Shown here: one piece after another, positions 1 through 5,808 of the stretch
Layout of the letters: each line of letters begins with the position of its first letter
Numbering within the stretch: position 1 is the first letter of the stretch
Assembly (NCBI GenBank): GCA_030592425.1
Contig: JAUVJK010000049.1
Span: 1-6,423, forward strand
Reading direction: 5' to 3'
Source: Candidatus Moraniibacteriota bacterium
Lineage (GTDB): Bacteria; Patescibacteriota; Minisyncoccia; Moranbacterales; GCA-2747515
Length of the DNA stretch: 6,423 bases
Made by a program: the position numbers and the translations under genes
The notes under the pieces: generated by a model
Databases searched by the model: none
Told to the model about the DNA's origin: nothing
Seen by the model: the letters and a program-made list of their open reading frames with translations, nothing else

Positions 1-522
1 ATGCTTATGGTCGAAAAATATCCTATCGTCGATCCGCACACAAAAGAGGATGTCGATGAGAAAAACTTCGAAAAGATCAAAGATCTTATTACAAAGGTCC
101 GCAATATCCGCGCCATTTATAAGGTCGATCAGGGAATAGCTATTCCACTCACGGTCGTGACAGAGAAAGAAGAATTGATCACAACACATAACGAACTGAT
201 CAAACGCCTTGCACGTGTCAACACGATCACCATTTTACATAGTGACGAAAAACAAAAACATGCAGCGAGTGCGACACTTACTGACATGAAACTTTATGTT
301 CATCTCGAAGGCATTATCGATATCGCTAAAGAACAAAAACGTCTCACGGATGAAAGCATGCAAACACAGAACTATATCAATAGCATCGAGAAACGCCTTT
401 CCAATGAACAATTCGTTTCAAAAGCACCAAAAAAAGTTGTCACTACAGAGAAGGAGAATCTTGCGACTGCACAAAAGAAACTCAGTGAACTCAAAAAACA
501 CATCGACCAGATCACCTTTTAG
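1..522 (+). CDS. valS: Valyl-tRNA synthetase, C-terminal end (partial)
   Basis: This is the last 173 codons of the enzyme that charges tRNA-Val in the cytoplasm. The 5' end lies outside the window, so the ATG at position 1 is probably an internal Met. Residues 1-80 resemble the end of the anticodon-binding helical domain (VEKYPI near the start, then a DEKNFEKIKDLITKVRNIRA helix). Residues 95-173 match the ValRS-specific C-terminal coiled-coil arm that contacts the tRNA: a VHLEGIIDIAKEQKRL helix, the signature LSNEQFVSKAP at 133-143, then a charged helix to the end. The catalytic HIGH and KMSKS motifs are upstream and not visible. The stop is 28 bp before the next gene, and no terminator is seen between them, so readthrough is possible. 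The identity is firm because the LSNExFVxKAP arm is diagnostic for ValRS. Confidence 0.93.
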   Translation: MLMVEKYPIVDPHTKEDVDEKNFEKIKDLITKVRNIRAIYKVDQGIAIPLTVVTEKEELITTHNELIKRLARVNTITILHSDEKQKHAASATLTDMKLYVHLEGIIDIAKEQKRLTDESMQTQNYINSIEKRLSNEQFVSKAPKKVVTTEKENLATAQKKLSELKKHIDQITF

Positions 523-550
523 ATCTCGATTAAATGAATGCTGATATATT

Positions 551-1591
551 ATGTTTGAAAAAGCGACAGTAGACAGCTCGGCAGTAACACCAGAAAAAAT
601 ACTACAAGGCAGTTTTCTGGATGAGATGAATCAAAAAATGATCCATCATCCATTTTTTAGACATATTACTGCAGCAACAGCGCTTCTTTCTCTCTCAGCA
701 GTCGCACAAGCTAGAGAACCAATACTACCAGAGATTAATATGGAGGAATATCATATTCTTAAATCAAGAGTTCTTGATGTAAATAGTCCATATGATTCTG
801 ATTATCTTGTAGATCTTTATCGAGCTGGCACGCTCAAAGAATATTTCTCCAATAACATACCTGAAAAATCTGGAAATTACAATGTCTACAAAGAAAAAGA
901 TGTACCACAAGAATTCTTAGCGACCTATGCGAAATCAATCTATCAAGGAGCAGCGATGGCAGAATATTCTTTTGGCTTCGATCCAGGAAGTGTGATCAAG
1001 GATCTTCATTTTGTCAGTTCAGAATATTCCAATGCAGGCGTTGACAACAATGGGATTGGAAACGATTATTCTCTCATGTTCACAACCGCGCAAATAAAAG
1101 AAGCCGAGCATGAAAAGTACAACGCTCATTTCACACTGCGAAATACAAGTCACCACGAAGCAATACATGCACTAGATTATCATCTTGGTATTACAAACAT
1201 TTTCGATCCAACACAACCTGGAGATTATTCAGAATCAAATATTCAAGAGAACGTAAAGACATACAGAGAATTTGCACAAACACTTTTTGGAGATAAAGAA
1301 TTTATGGACATAATAGCAGAAGGTAATTTCTTCTCTGACCACAATATACATCCTGAGCATGGACACCCTGATGATAATGCACTTGAGTTATTTGCTACAT
1401 TTCTTACAAGCACATCACACACTGCTATACTAGATCGACTTGATCAATTAGAAAATGAGCACATTGGATTTAAAGAAAAATACCTCACTCTAGCACAAAA
1501 GATTCTTCCATTATTTAATGGTAAAATAGAAGACAATACTCCGATTATAAATAGACTCCAACGCATCATAAATACACTAAAACAAAAATAA
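551..1591 (+). CDS. Predicted exported HEXXH zinc metallopeptidase, family not recognised
   Basis: A 346-residue protein of unrecognised family. Residues 202-206 are HEAIH, a HEXXH zinc-protease motif in the context HHEAIHALD. About 73 residues later, ELFATF supplies E279, a plausible third zinc ligand as in gluzincins. The HEAxHALD...E-x-FA pattern recalls MtfA/anthrax lethal-factor-like peptidases, but this is a motif resemblance only. A hydrophobic stretch at about 38-54 ends in VAQA-RE, a signal-peptidase-I-like site, so the mature domain probably acts outside the membrane. The stretch of about 37 residues ahead of the hydrophobic segment is long for a signal peptide. The ATG at 626 (Met26), preceded by GGATGAG, is therefore a serious alternative start. 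A His-rich patch (HNIHPEHGH) lies at 264-272. AGA arginine codons seem more frequent than in the flanking genes, a weak hint of different ancestry. The gene ends 2 bp before the PrsW-like gene. Confidence 0.7.
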   Translation: MFEKATVDSSAVTPEKILQGSFLDEMNQKMIHHPFFRHITAATALLSLSAVAQAREPILPEINMEEYHILKSRVLDVNSPYDSDYLVDLYRAGTLKEYFSNNIPEKSGNYNVYKEKDVPQEFLATYAKSIYQGAAMAEYSFGFDPGSVIKDLHFVSSEYSNAGVDNNGIGNDYSLMFTTAQIKEAEHEKYNAHFTLRNTSHHEAIHALDYHLGITNIFDPTQPGDYSESNIQENVKTYREFAQTLFGDKEFMDIIAEGNFFSDHNIHPEHGHPDDNALELFATFLTSTSHTAILDRLDQLENEHIGFKEKYLTLAQKILPLFNGKIEDNTPIINRLQRIINTLKQK

Positions 1592-1593
1592 AC

Positions 1594-2184
1594 ATGACGT
1601 GGATCAAATCACTTTCACTTGGCATTTTTGCGGCAATTGCCGCGCTCGTTTTTCAACAGCTTGCCCTCATTCTGTGGGAGATATTCTTTGGCAATAGCTA
1701 TGATGTGTCCTGGTCACAAAATCTTGCGCTCTCAATGAGTATATTTCTACCAGTTGCAGTCCTCATCGAAGAGATCATGAAGTATATCGTCATTACACGA
1801 CAGATCGAATTCTACACCTACGGTCGCAGTATTCTTCTTCACTCTATGTTAATGGGACTTGGTTTTGCATTTACAGAAATCTCATTGATTGCCTTCAATG
1901 TTGGTATTGAAAATCTTTTACGACCAGAGATCTTTGGTATCTTTCTCGTACACATGACCACCGCTGGACTTATTGGCTATGGTGTCGTAGCAAATCCACG
2001 CCCTACATTTGGTCGTATATTCATCATTCTTTTCGGTGCAACCCTCGTTCATACTCTTTACAATATTGGTATTCTTCTCCAGGATACTATTCCTCTTTTT
2101 GTACCCTTTGCGATCATAGGCCTATTCACTTTTTTTCTATTAATAAGCCTCTTCACTGTAAATAAAAAACTTGCACAAGAGTAA
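1594..2184 (+). CDS. PrsW-family intramembrane protease
   Basis: A 196-residue polytopic membrane protein with about six hydrophobic segments (roughly 5-30, 44-66, 80-102, 112-132, 139-160 and 166-190). It carries the conserved polar residues of the PrsW group, which is related to type II CAAX proteases. These are EExxK at 59-63 (IEEIMKYI), GLGFAFTE with E95 in the next membrane helix, H120 in LVHMTTAGLIG, and HTLYN at 153-157. In Bacillus, PrsW cleaves an anti-sigma factor at site 1; other members are uncharacterised. No anti-sigma factor is encoded here. The start is 2 bp after the stop of the HEXXH peptidase gene, which suggests translational coupling and perhaps a shared task in envelope proteolysis (inference). 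The hsp20 promoter begins inside its last codons. Confidence is high for the superfamily, but the substrate is unknown. Confidence 0.8.
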   Translation: MTWIKSLSLGIFAAIAALVFQQLALILWEIFFGNSYDVSWSQNLALSMSIFLPVAVLIEEIMKYIVITRQIEFYTYGRSILLHSMLMGLGFAFTEISLIAFNVGIENLLRPEIFGIFLVHMTTAGLIGYGVVANPRPTFGRIFIILFGATLVHTLYNIGILLQDTIPLFVPFAIIGLFTFFLLISLFTVNKKLAQE

Positions 2185-2199
2185 ACTTTTCTTTATAAT
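2171..2199 (+). promoter_or_regulatory. Sigma70-type promoter of hsp20
   Basis: TTGCAC (2171-2176) and a perfect TATAAT (2194-2199) are separated by exactly 17 bp. Transcription should begin near 2206, giving a leader of about 25 nt before the hsp20 ATG at 2232, with no Shine-Dalgarno sequence visible. The -35 lies inside the end of the PrsW-like gene. It matches the housekeeping consensus, and no CIRCE repeat is present. Confidence 0.75.
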
Positions 2200-2212
2200 G
2201 AAAACATCATTA
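2196..2212 (+). promoter_or_regulatory. Inverted repeat over the hsp20 -10/start site, candidate operator
   Basis: A perfect 6-bp dyad, TAATGA-N5-TCATTA, overlaps the last bases of the -10 box and the expected start site. A repressor bound here would block the promoter. Because the start site falls inside the dyad, it is less likely to act as an RNA hairpin. The arms are short and AT-rich, so chance occurrence is possible. Confidence 0.35.
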
Positions 2213-2231
2213 AATCGTCCACAATAATTCT

Positions 2232-2753
2232 ATGGAACAAAAAGAAAAACGATCCTTTCTCGACAAATTCACTGGTGCACGCAGTGTTGATAAACCACAA
2301 GACATGCAAGCAATGCCTGTCTACGCTGAAGAAACCGAAACTCAAATGCCAATGCGACAAGAGCCCCAACAACAAAAGCAAGAGTCCCAACAAGAAGAAT
2401 GGGCAGAAGAGACAGTCGATGAAGAGGGTCAGCTAACGATCGATGTCTATCAAACAGAAGATGATATTGTGATCAAATCAACAATCGCTGGCGTAAAACC
2501 AGAAGATCTTGATGTCGCGATCAACAATGATATGGTAACGATCAAAGGCGACCGGAAAACAGAAGAGGTAGTAGAAGATGAGAATTATTATTATCAAGAA
2601 TGTTATTGGGGTTCATTCTCTCGTAGCGTCGTACTCCCTGTTGATATTGTTTCTGACAAGGCTGATGCAGCTCTCAAAAATGGCATTCTTACGATTCGTC
2701 TTCCAAAGGCTGATACAACAAAAACAAAGAAGATCCAAGTACGTGGCTTCTAG
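2232..2753 (+). CDS. Small heat-shock protein, Hsp20/alpha-crystallin family
   Basis: A 173-residue ATP-independent holdase chaperone that binds unfolding proteins in the cytoplasm and usually forms oligomers. The alpha-crystallin domain spans about 66-160. It contains GQLTIDVYQTEDDIVIKSTIAGVKPEDLDV, the MVTIKG strand, YWGSFSRSVVLP at 125-136, and the family signature A-x-x-x-x-GILTI ending at 151-155. A terminal I-Q-V (168-170) can serve as the I-x-I/V anchor for oligomer assembly. The N-terminal 65 residues are hydrophilic, rich in Gln and Glu (EPQQQKQESQQEEWAEE at 44-60), and probably disordered; this is more charged than the usual hydrophobic arm. The gene has its own promoter and terminator, so it is probably monocistronic. 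The ATG at 2232 is chosen because it follows the promoter by a suitable leader and is the first in-frame Met. Confidence 0.93.
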   Translation: MEQKEKRSFLDKFTGARSVDKPQDMQAMPVYAEETETQMPMRQEPQQQKQESQQEEWAEETVDEEGQLTIDVYQTEDDIVIKSTIAGVKPEDLDVAINNDMVTIKGDRKTEEVVEDENYYYQECYWGSFSRSVVLPVDIVSDKADAALKNGILTIRLPKADTTKTKKIQVRGF

Positions 2754-2775
2754 TCAAAATCCCTTCAACTTCAAG

Positions 2776-2809
2776 AACAAAAAAGAGCCATTATTGTCTC
2801 TTTTTTGTT
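2776..2809 (+). terminator. Intrinsic terminator after hsp20
   Basis: A perfect 12-bp stem (AACAAAAAAGAG / CTCTTTTTTGTT) with a 10-nt loop starts 22 bp after the hsp20 stop. The descending arm is itself T-rich and is followed by a further T. The A/T symmetry means it could also stop transcription from the other strand. It separates hsp20 from the vanW-domain gene. Confidence 0.75.
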
Positions 2810-2824
2810 TTGAGTAAAAATGAC

Positions 2825-2853
2825 TTGTATTCCCCTTTTTCTTGCGCTATTCT
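2825..2853 (+). promoter_or_regulatory. Candidate promoter of the VanW-domain gene
   Basis: TTGTAT (2825-2830), 17 bp, TATTCT (2848-2853), with 4 of 6 matches in each box. Transcription would start near 2860, only about 3 nt before the ATG at 2863, so the mRNA would be essentially leaderless. This agrees with the lack of a Shine-Dalgarno sequence. The position right after the hsp20 terminator supports a new transcript here. Confidence 0.4.
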
Positions 2854-2862
2854 AGATAGTAT

Positions 2863-4158
2863 ATGATATATATAAGATCATCCGTTTTTAGTCTTTCTAT
2901 CTTCTTCTTTCTGTCTGTGATCATCACATGCGCTGCAAGTGCTCAGGCAAATGAAAGCGATCAAACGGAGAAACAGCTCATCTTAACTATTGGAGATTAT
3001 ACAGAAGATATTGCACTTTCTGAAGCTTTGAGTTGGATCAATATTACGCCAACGCTTTTTCTTCACCCTGAAGATCGTTCCAATGGTGCAAATATATATG
3101 CCTGTGCACTCAATGCACCGTGTGCAATAACGCTATCTCGGAGGAATGCCGATTTTATGCACATCAATGAAAAGTTCAGCGTTGATGACAACCAACTGCG
3201 CATCTTCTTGAATGAAGTAGCAGTGCGCGCCAACATTGACCCAATTGATGCAAAATTTGGTGTCGATGATAATGACAATATAATTACACGTGAAAAACAT
3301 CAAGATGGACGACTACTCAACATCGATAAAAGTATCACGAAACTTCACAACGGCTTGATAAACTATTCGCAGGATCAAGAAAATACGATCGATCTCGTCT
3401 ACGAATCAGTCATACCCGAAGTGACGACGGAAAGTGCAAACGAACTTGGGATCACAACATTTCTTGGCGAAGGACGTTCTGATTTTTCTGGGTCTACGAA
3501 AAAACGTATCCATAATATCAAAACAGCAGCGAGTAGATTTGATGGTGTTGTCCTCGCACCTAATGAAGAACTTTCTTTCGTCAAACTTCTTGGAGAAGTT
3601 GATGGTGAACATGGATTTGAAAAAGAGCTTGTGATCAAAGACAAAGAGACTAAACCAGAGTATGGTGGCGGTATATGCCAAGTCTCAACGACACTTTTTC
3701 GTAATGCGATCATGACTGGTATGGAGATCACTCAGCGTCGCAATCATTCCTATCCCGTTCACTACTACACACCAATTGGTTTCGACGCAACAGTTTATGT
3801 ACCAGCACCAGATTTTCGTTTTAAAAACAATACACCTGGCTATATCCTCATGCAACCAGAAATTGAAGGCTTAGAGCTCATCTTTCGTTTTTATGGCACG
3901 CCAGATGGACGTGATGTAGAAATGACAGGCCCAATCGTTACAGAGAAGAATGAAGATGGATCGATGAAAACATATTTCACACAAACCGTTGTTGATAAGG
4001 ATGGTGAGACGATCATTGAGAAGACCTTTAAAAGTAATTATAAATCACCAAAAGATTATCCAAATCCAGATGATGTCGTTGACGCAGACCTCACAAAGAA
4101 ACCAAGTAACTGGTCAAATAAACAATGGAAAGCTTATAAGAAAACAAATGGCATCTAG
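2863..4158 (+). CDS. Exported VanW-domain protein
   Basis: A 431-residue protein with a signal peptide (RSS, then a hydrophobic core at about 8-24, then ASA-QA near 25-29), so it acts at or outside the cell envelope. Residues about 199-360 form a VanW domain. It starts with FLGEGRSDFSGS, then has NEELSFV (234-240), the hallmark GGGICQVSTTLFRNAI (268-283), RRNHSYPVHYY (292-302), GFDATVY and PDFRFKNNTPGYI. The 170-residue region before it is probably the substrate-binding or spacer domain common in YoaR/VanW-like proteins, but I see no firm motif. Two Cys (81, 87) there could form a disulfide. No G5 domain follows; the C-terminus is a short Lys/Asn-rich tail. VanW takes its name from vancomycin-resistance clusters, but its biochemical activity is unknown, and no van genes occur here. 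A cell-wall role is inferred. Confidence 0.9.
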   Translation: MIYIRSSVFSLSIFFFLSVIITCAASAQANESDQTEKQLILTIGDYTEDIALSEALSWINITPTLFLHPEDRSNGANIYACALNAPCAITLSRRNADFMHINEKFSVDDNQLRIFLNEVAVRANIDPIDAKFGVDDNDNIITREKHQDGRLLNIDKSITKLHNGLINYSQDQENTIDLVYESVIPEVTTESANELGITTFLGEGRSDFSGSTKKRIHNIKTAASRFDGVVLAPNEELSFVKLLGEVDGEHGFEKELVIKDKETKPEYGGGICQVSTTLFRNAIMTGMEITQRRNHSYPVHYYTPIGFDATVYVPAPDFRFKNNTPGYILMQPEIEGLELIFRFYGTPDGRDVEMTGPIVTEKNEDGSMKTYFTQTVVDKDGETIIEKTFKSNYKSPKDYPNPDDVVDADLTKKPSNWSNKQWKAYKKTNGI

Positions 4159-4173
4159 ATAGTGATCCTATCC

Positions 4174-4191
4174 TAGTATTATTTAATACTA
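4174..4191 (+). terminator. Short hairpin between the VanW and methyltransferase genes
   Basis: TAGTATT and AATACTA form a perfect 7-bp inverted repeat around a 4-nt loop, followed by ACTTTT, in the 43-bp gap after the VanW stop. It could be a weak terminator or an operator for the next gene. The stem is AT-rich with one G-C pair, so strong termination is doubtful. Confidence 0.3.
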
Positions 4192-4201
4192 ACTTTTCGT
4201 C

Positions 4202-5254
4202 ATGACAGCAATACACCAACAATCTACAAGAAATGATATTGCGGCAAGTGTTCTCCGAGAATTCTTACCGCATTTTTCATTGGATACAAAGATTCTTCTC
4301 GTAGAAAATTATTCCTCAGTATTATCAAAAGAACTAATTTTGCAAGAACTTTCTTACGATACATGGAATCGTTGGTGGAGCGCTGAGACAGCACCAAAAA
4401 CATGGCCAGATAAAAATAACTACACTACAGTTATTATTCGTCTCCCAAAATCTCATGAGGCTTTTGATATGATTCTCCATGCAGTATCTACTGTGATCAA
4501 TGACGATGGTAACATCATTGTCTATGGTCTCAATGATGAAGGGATCAAAGGTGCTCAGAGTAAGATGAGGGATTTCTTTGGTAATAATGACGTTCGTGGA
4601 TTCAAAAAAAGAGTACGTATTATCTCATCTCAGGTCTCCCGTGAACAACCCAAAAAAACAAAAACCTGTCTCAAAGATTTCACACAAACCGCTTCTCTTT
4701 TATATAAGCCACCGCATATAGATACTCCATTATCTTTGCCTACTACATTTTATCCAGGGATGTTTGCTTCTGGGCAACTTGATAATGGCACAAAATTCCT
4801 TCTCGATAGCATCCTTCTCTCTATCCAAAAGAATTCTTACATTCTTGACTATGGTTGCGGTAGTGGGATCATTGCACGTATCATCAACGACTTGTATCCA
4901 GATACAAAGATTGACCTCCTTGATAGAGATATCATTTCTCTCAAAGCAGCGAAGATCAATTTTCCACAAAACAATAACATGTTCAATACTGATTCTCTTG
5001 CAGGATGTAAGGAAAATAAGTACAACCTCATCATTTCAAATCCCCCAATCCACACTGAAAAAGAAGAACATTACAGAACACTCCATCAACTAATAGCAAC
5101 TACACCACAGTACTTAAAAGGAGATGGCAAACTCATTCTTGTAGCACAGAATCGCATTGATCTCGAAGAACAGTTCATAAATGCACAAATGTCATCACAC
5201 ATCCTTGCAGAAAATTCCCAATTTAAAGTATGGTCAGGAAAAATAACTGATTAA
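4202..5254 (+). CDS. rsmC: RsmC/RlmG-type rRNA guanine-N2 methyltransferase
   Basis: A 350-residue class I SAM-dependent methyltransferase with the two-domain layout and length of E. coli RsmC (16S m2G1207) and RlmG (23S m2G1835). Residues about 1-165 are the degenerate N-terminal domain. Residues 180-350 are catalytic: TTFYPGMFASGQLDNGTKFLL (family hallmark PGxF...LDxGT), SAM motif I ILDYGCGSG (214-222), acidic loop LLDRD (239-243), catalytic NPPIH (280-284), and the closing FKVWSG (341-346), like FKVY in RsmC. The activity inferred is methylation of one rRNA guanine; which site cannot be decided from sequence. Oddly, Ile stands where N-specific methyltransferases normally have an aromatic residue (NPPF/Y/W). 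It sits 43 bp after the VanW gene with no Shine-Dalgarno. The ORF ends inside a 22-bp palindrome. The symbol is tentative. Confidence 0.8.
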   Translation: MTAIHQQSTRNDIAASVLREFLPHFSLDTKILLVENYSSVLSKELILQELSYDTWNRWWSAETAPKTWPDKNNYTTVIIRLPKSHEAFDMILHAVSTVINDDGNIIVYGLNDEGIKGAQSKMRDFFGNNDVRGFKKRVRIISSQVSREQPKKTKTCLKDFTQTASLLYKPPHIDTPLSLPTTFYPGMFASGQLDNGTKFLLDSILLSIQKNSYILDYGCGSGIIARIINDLYPDTKIDLLDRDIISLKAAKINFPQNNNMFNTDSLAGCKENKYNLIISNPPIHTEKEEHYRTLHQLIATTPQYLKGDGKLILVAQNRIDLEEQFINAQMSSHILAENSQFKVWSGKITD

Positions 5255-5263
5255 TCAGTTATT
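5242..5263. repeat. 22-bp perfect palindrome over the methyltransferase stop codon
   Basis: A perfect self-complementary 22-bp sequence of the form AATAACTGA...TCAGTTATT, containing the TAA stop (5252-5254). It lies between the plus-strand gene and the minus-strand tRNA region, where a bidirectional transcription barrier would fit. There is no T-tract, so intrinsic termination is uncertain. Confidence 0.45.
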
Positions 5264-5277
5264 AATCACAGCGCTCC

Positions 5278-5297
5278 CCTGCCTACCGGCAGGCAGG
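5278..5297. repeat. 20-bp GC-rich palindrome, copy 1
   Basis: CCTGCCTACCGGCAGGCAGG is one base away from a perfect palindrome and identical to the copy at 6201-6220. It splits the 3' acceptor strand of the broken tRNA-Arg. Removing exactly these 20 bp restores a strand that pairs with the distant 5' acceptor strand, so no target duplication or deletion is needed to explain the insertion. It could also act as an RNA hairpin on either strand. Confidence 0.85.
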
Positions 5298-5324
5298 CGG
5301 CGAGAATCGAACTTGCATCGGAGG

Positions 5325-5349
5325 ATCCCACCAGAGGCGGGTAGGTAGG
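5325..5349. repeat. Hairpin module inserted in an anticodon loop
   Basis: These 25 bp replace six bases of the intact tRNA-Arg alignment, in the anticodon loop. They contain the hairpin CCCACC-AGA-GGCGGG (5327-5341), then GGTAGGTAGG, which resembles half of the 20-bp palindrome. On the minus strand the order is half-palindrome then CGCC-TCT-GGTGGGA. This is a shortened version of the palindrome-plus-hairpin module at 6201-6238. Confidence 0.6.
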
Positions 5350-5361
5350 AAACCTCTGTTC

Positions 5362-5528
5362 CCCGCCTGCAACGCATGCATAATAGCATTGAATATTTAC
5401 AAATATTTGTGTCCCTGGCAAGAATCGAACTTGCATCGGAGGTTTAGAAAACCTCTGTTCTATCCATTAAACTACAGGGACGTACAGATTGGTAAATACA
5501 ATTAACGTGGTATGCACTGCGGGCAGGC
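5362..5528. mobile_element. 167-bp cassette with imperfect terminal inverted repeats carrying intact tRNA-Arg
   Basis: The broken tRNA-Arg stops at c5361 (...CTGTTC) and resumes at a5529 (ATCCATTAA...), losing at most one base, so everything between is an insertion. Near its ends are 18-bp inverted repeats, 5365-5382 and 5511-5528. They share GCCTGC at the outer and TGCATA at the inner end, 12 of 18 positions in an ungapped comparison. The only gene inside is the intact tRNA-Arg(UCU); no protein is encoded, so any mobility would have to be supplied in trans. Calling it mobile is inference from its placement inside another gene. Confidence 0.45.
5410..5481 (-). tRNA. tRNA-Arg, anticodon UCU
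   Basis: A 72-nt cloverleaf with all arms. The acceptor is GTCCCTG/CAGGGAC with 7 pairs, and discriminator A. The D-arm is GTTT/GAAC with loop AATGGATA. The anticodon arm is GAGGT/ACCTC with loop TTTCTAA, anticodon TCT. The variable loop is 4 nt (CGAT), and the T-arm is GCAAG/CTTGC with loop TTCGATT. It decodes AGA and, by wobble, AGG. CCA is not encoded, so a CCA-adding enzyme is needed. The 12-bp palindrome ACAAATATTTGT at 5399-5410 touches its 3' end. It looks functional, and it lies inside the broken tRNA-Arg(CCU), which makes it the only intact Arg-family reader of AGR codons in this window. Confidence 0.95.
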
Positions 5529-5570
5529 ATCCATTAAGCTACGGGAGTATATTACATATCCTATTATAAC

Positions 5571-5597
5571 AAAACGCCACGATTACTGCGACGTTTT
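5571..5597 (-). terminator. Candidate intrinsic terminator downstream of the tRNA-Lys region
   Basis: On the minus strand AAAACGTCGC and GTGGCGTTTT form a 10-bp stem with two G-U pairs and a 7-nt loop. The T-rich descending arm is followed by GTTATAATAG. On the plus strand the G-U pairs become A/C mismatches, so the structure favours the minus strand, where it would end transcripts coming from tRNA-Lys. Confidence 0.45.
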
Positions 5598-5619
5598 ATT
5601 TTCTGTGCACACAGAGGGA

Positions 5620-5683
5620 TTCGCCTTGCACCACTTAAGGGTGCATGGCGTCCAAAACCCTTTAGTGGTTTTTGGACGAACCC
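5620..5683. repeat. 64-bp direct repeat, left copy
   Basis: It matches 6083-6146 at 62 of 64 positions, offset 463 bp. The core (5624-5677) holds two hairpins. One is TGCACC-N7-GGTGCA; the other is GTCCAAAACC paired with GGTTTTTGGAC with one bulge. It is framed by TTCG and GAACCC, which in the tRNA T-loop would be joined as TTCGAACCC. A 2-bp CG duplication at the ends is therefore possible. Confidence 0.85.
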
Positions 5684-5735
5684 TTGACCTTCTTATAAAG
5701 AGCTTCGCAACTAACCCACATCCATCGACTTTTTG

Positions 5736-5808
5736 TGCACACAGAGGGATTCGAACCCCCGACCGTTTGGTTAAGAGCCAACTGCTCTACCGACTGAGCT
5801 ATGTGTGC
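5736..5808 (-). tRNA. tRNA-Lys, anticodon CUU
   Basis: A 73-nt cloverleaf. The acceptor is GCACACA/TGTGTGC, with discriminator A. The D-arm is GCTC/GAGC with loop AGTCGGTA. The anticodon arm is GTTGG/CCAAA (outer pair G-A mismatched) with loop CTCTTAA, anticodon CTT. The variable loop is CGGTC, and the T-arm is GGGGG/CCCTC with loop TTCGAAT (one G-U pair). It reads AAG. CCA is not encoded. The GIY-YIG gene directly upstream on the same strand runs 10 nt into this tRNA. It is nested inside the broken tRNA-Lys and is the copy that looks usable. Confidence 0.95.

Larger units (their letters stand above)
5272..5548 (-). pseudogene. tRNA-Arg (probably CCU anticodon) broken by three insertions
   Basis: Read on the minus strand, pieces of one tRNA gene occur in order. 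The 5' acceptor, positions 8-9 and most of the D-arm lie at 5548-5529. The D-stem 3' strand and anticodon stem lie at 5361-5350. The rest of the anticodon arm, the variable loop, the T-arm and the 3' acceptor lie from 5324 down to 5272. The pieces are close to the intact neighbour tRNA-Arg (26 bp with one mismatch over the T-arm). However, the acceptor stem differs, and its two strands, about 270 bp apart, still pair: 5' (A)CTCCCG with 3' CGGGAG, 6 of 7 pairs. This shows it was a separate gene rather than a decayed copy. After GAGGT the loop reads TTCCTA, so the anticodon was probably CCU. Insertions are a 20-bp palindrome in the acceptor 3' strand, about 21-25 bp in the anticodon loop, and 167 bp at the D-loop 3' edge. 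Two C/A mismatches (D-stem and T-stem) suggest decay. Confidence 0.65.

Noticed and set aside
2171..2231. CIRCE heat-shock operator or RNA thermometer upstream of hsp20
   Set aside because: No TTAGCACTC-N9-GAGTGCTAA is present, and the predicted leader of about 25 nt is too short for a known thermometer fold.
3063..3731. Minus-strand open frames inside the VanW gene
   Set aside because: They are overlapped by a well-supported coding sequence, lack recognisable domains and have no promoter or neighbour support.
2863..4158. Vancomycin-resistance locus
   Set aside because: Only a VanW domain is present, with no vanHAX-type ligase or dehydrogenase or two-component genes nearby. VanW-domain proteins are widespread in bacteria without resistance.
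5325..5349. Group I or group II intron in the tRNA anticodon loop
   Set aside because: Inserts of 20-43 bp are far too short for a self-splicing intron. An archaeal-type intron cannot be excluded by position, but the surrounding genes look bacterial.
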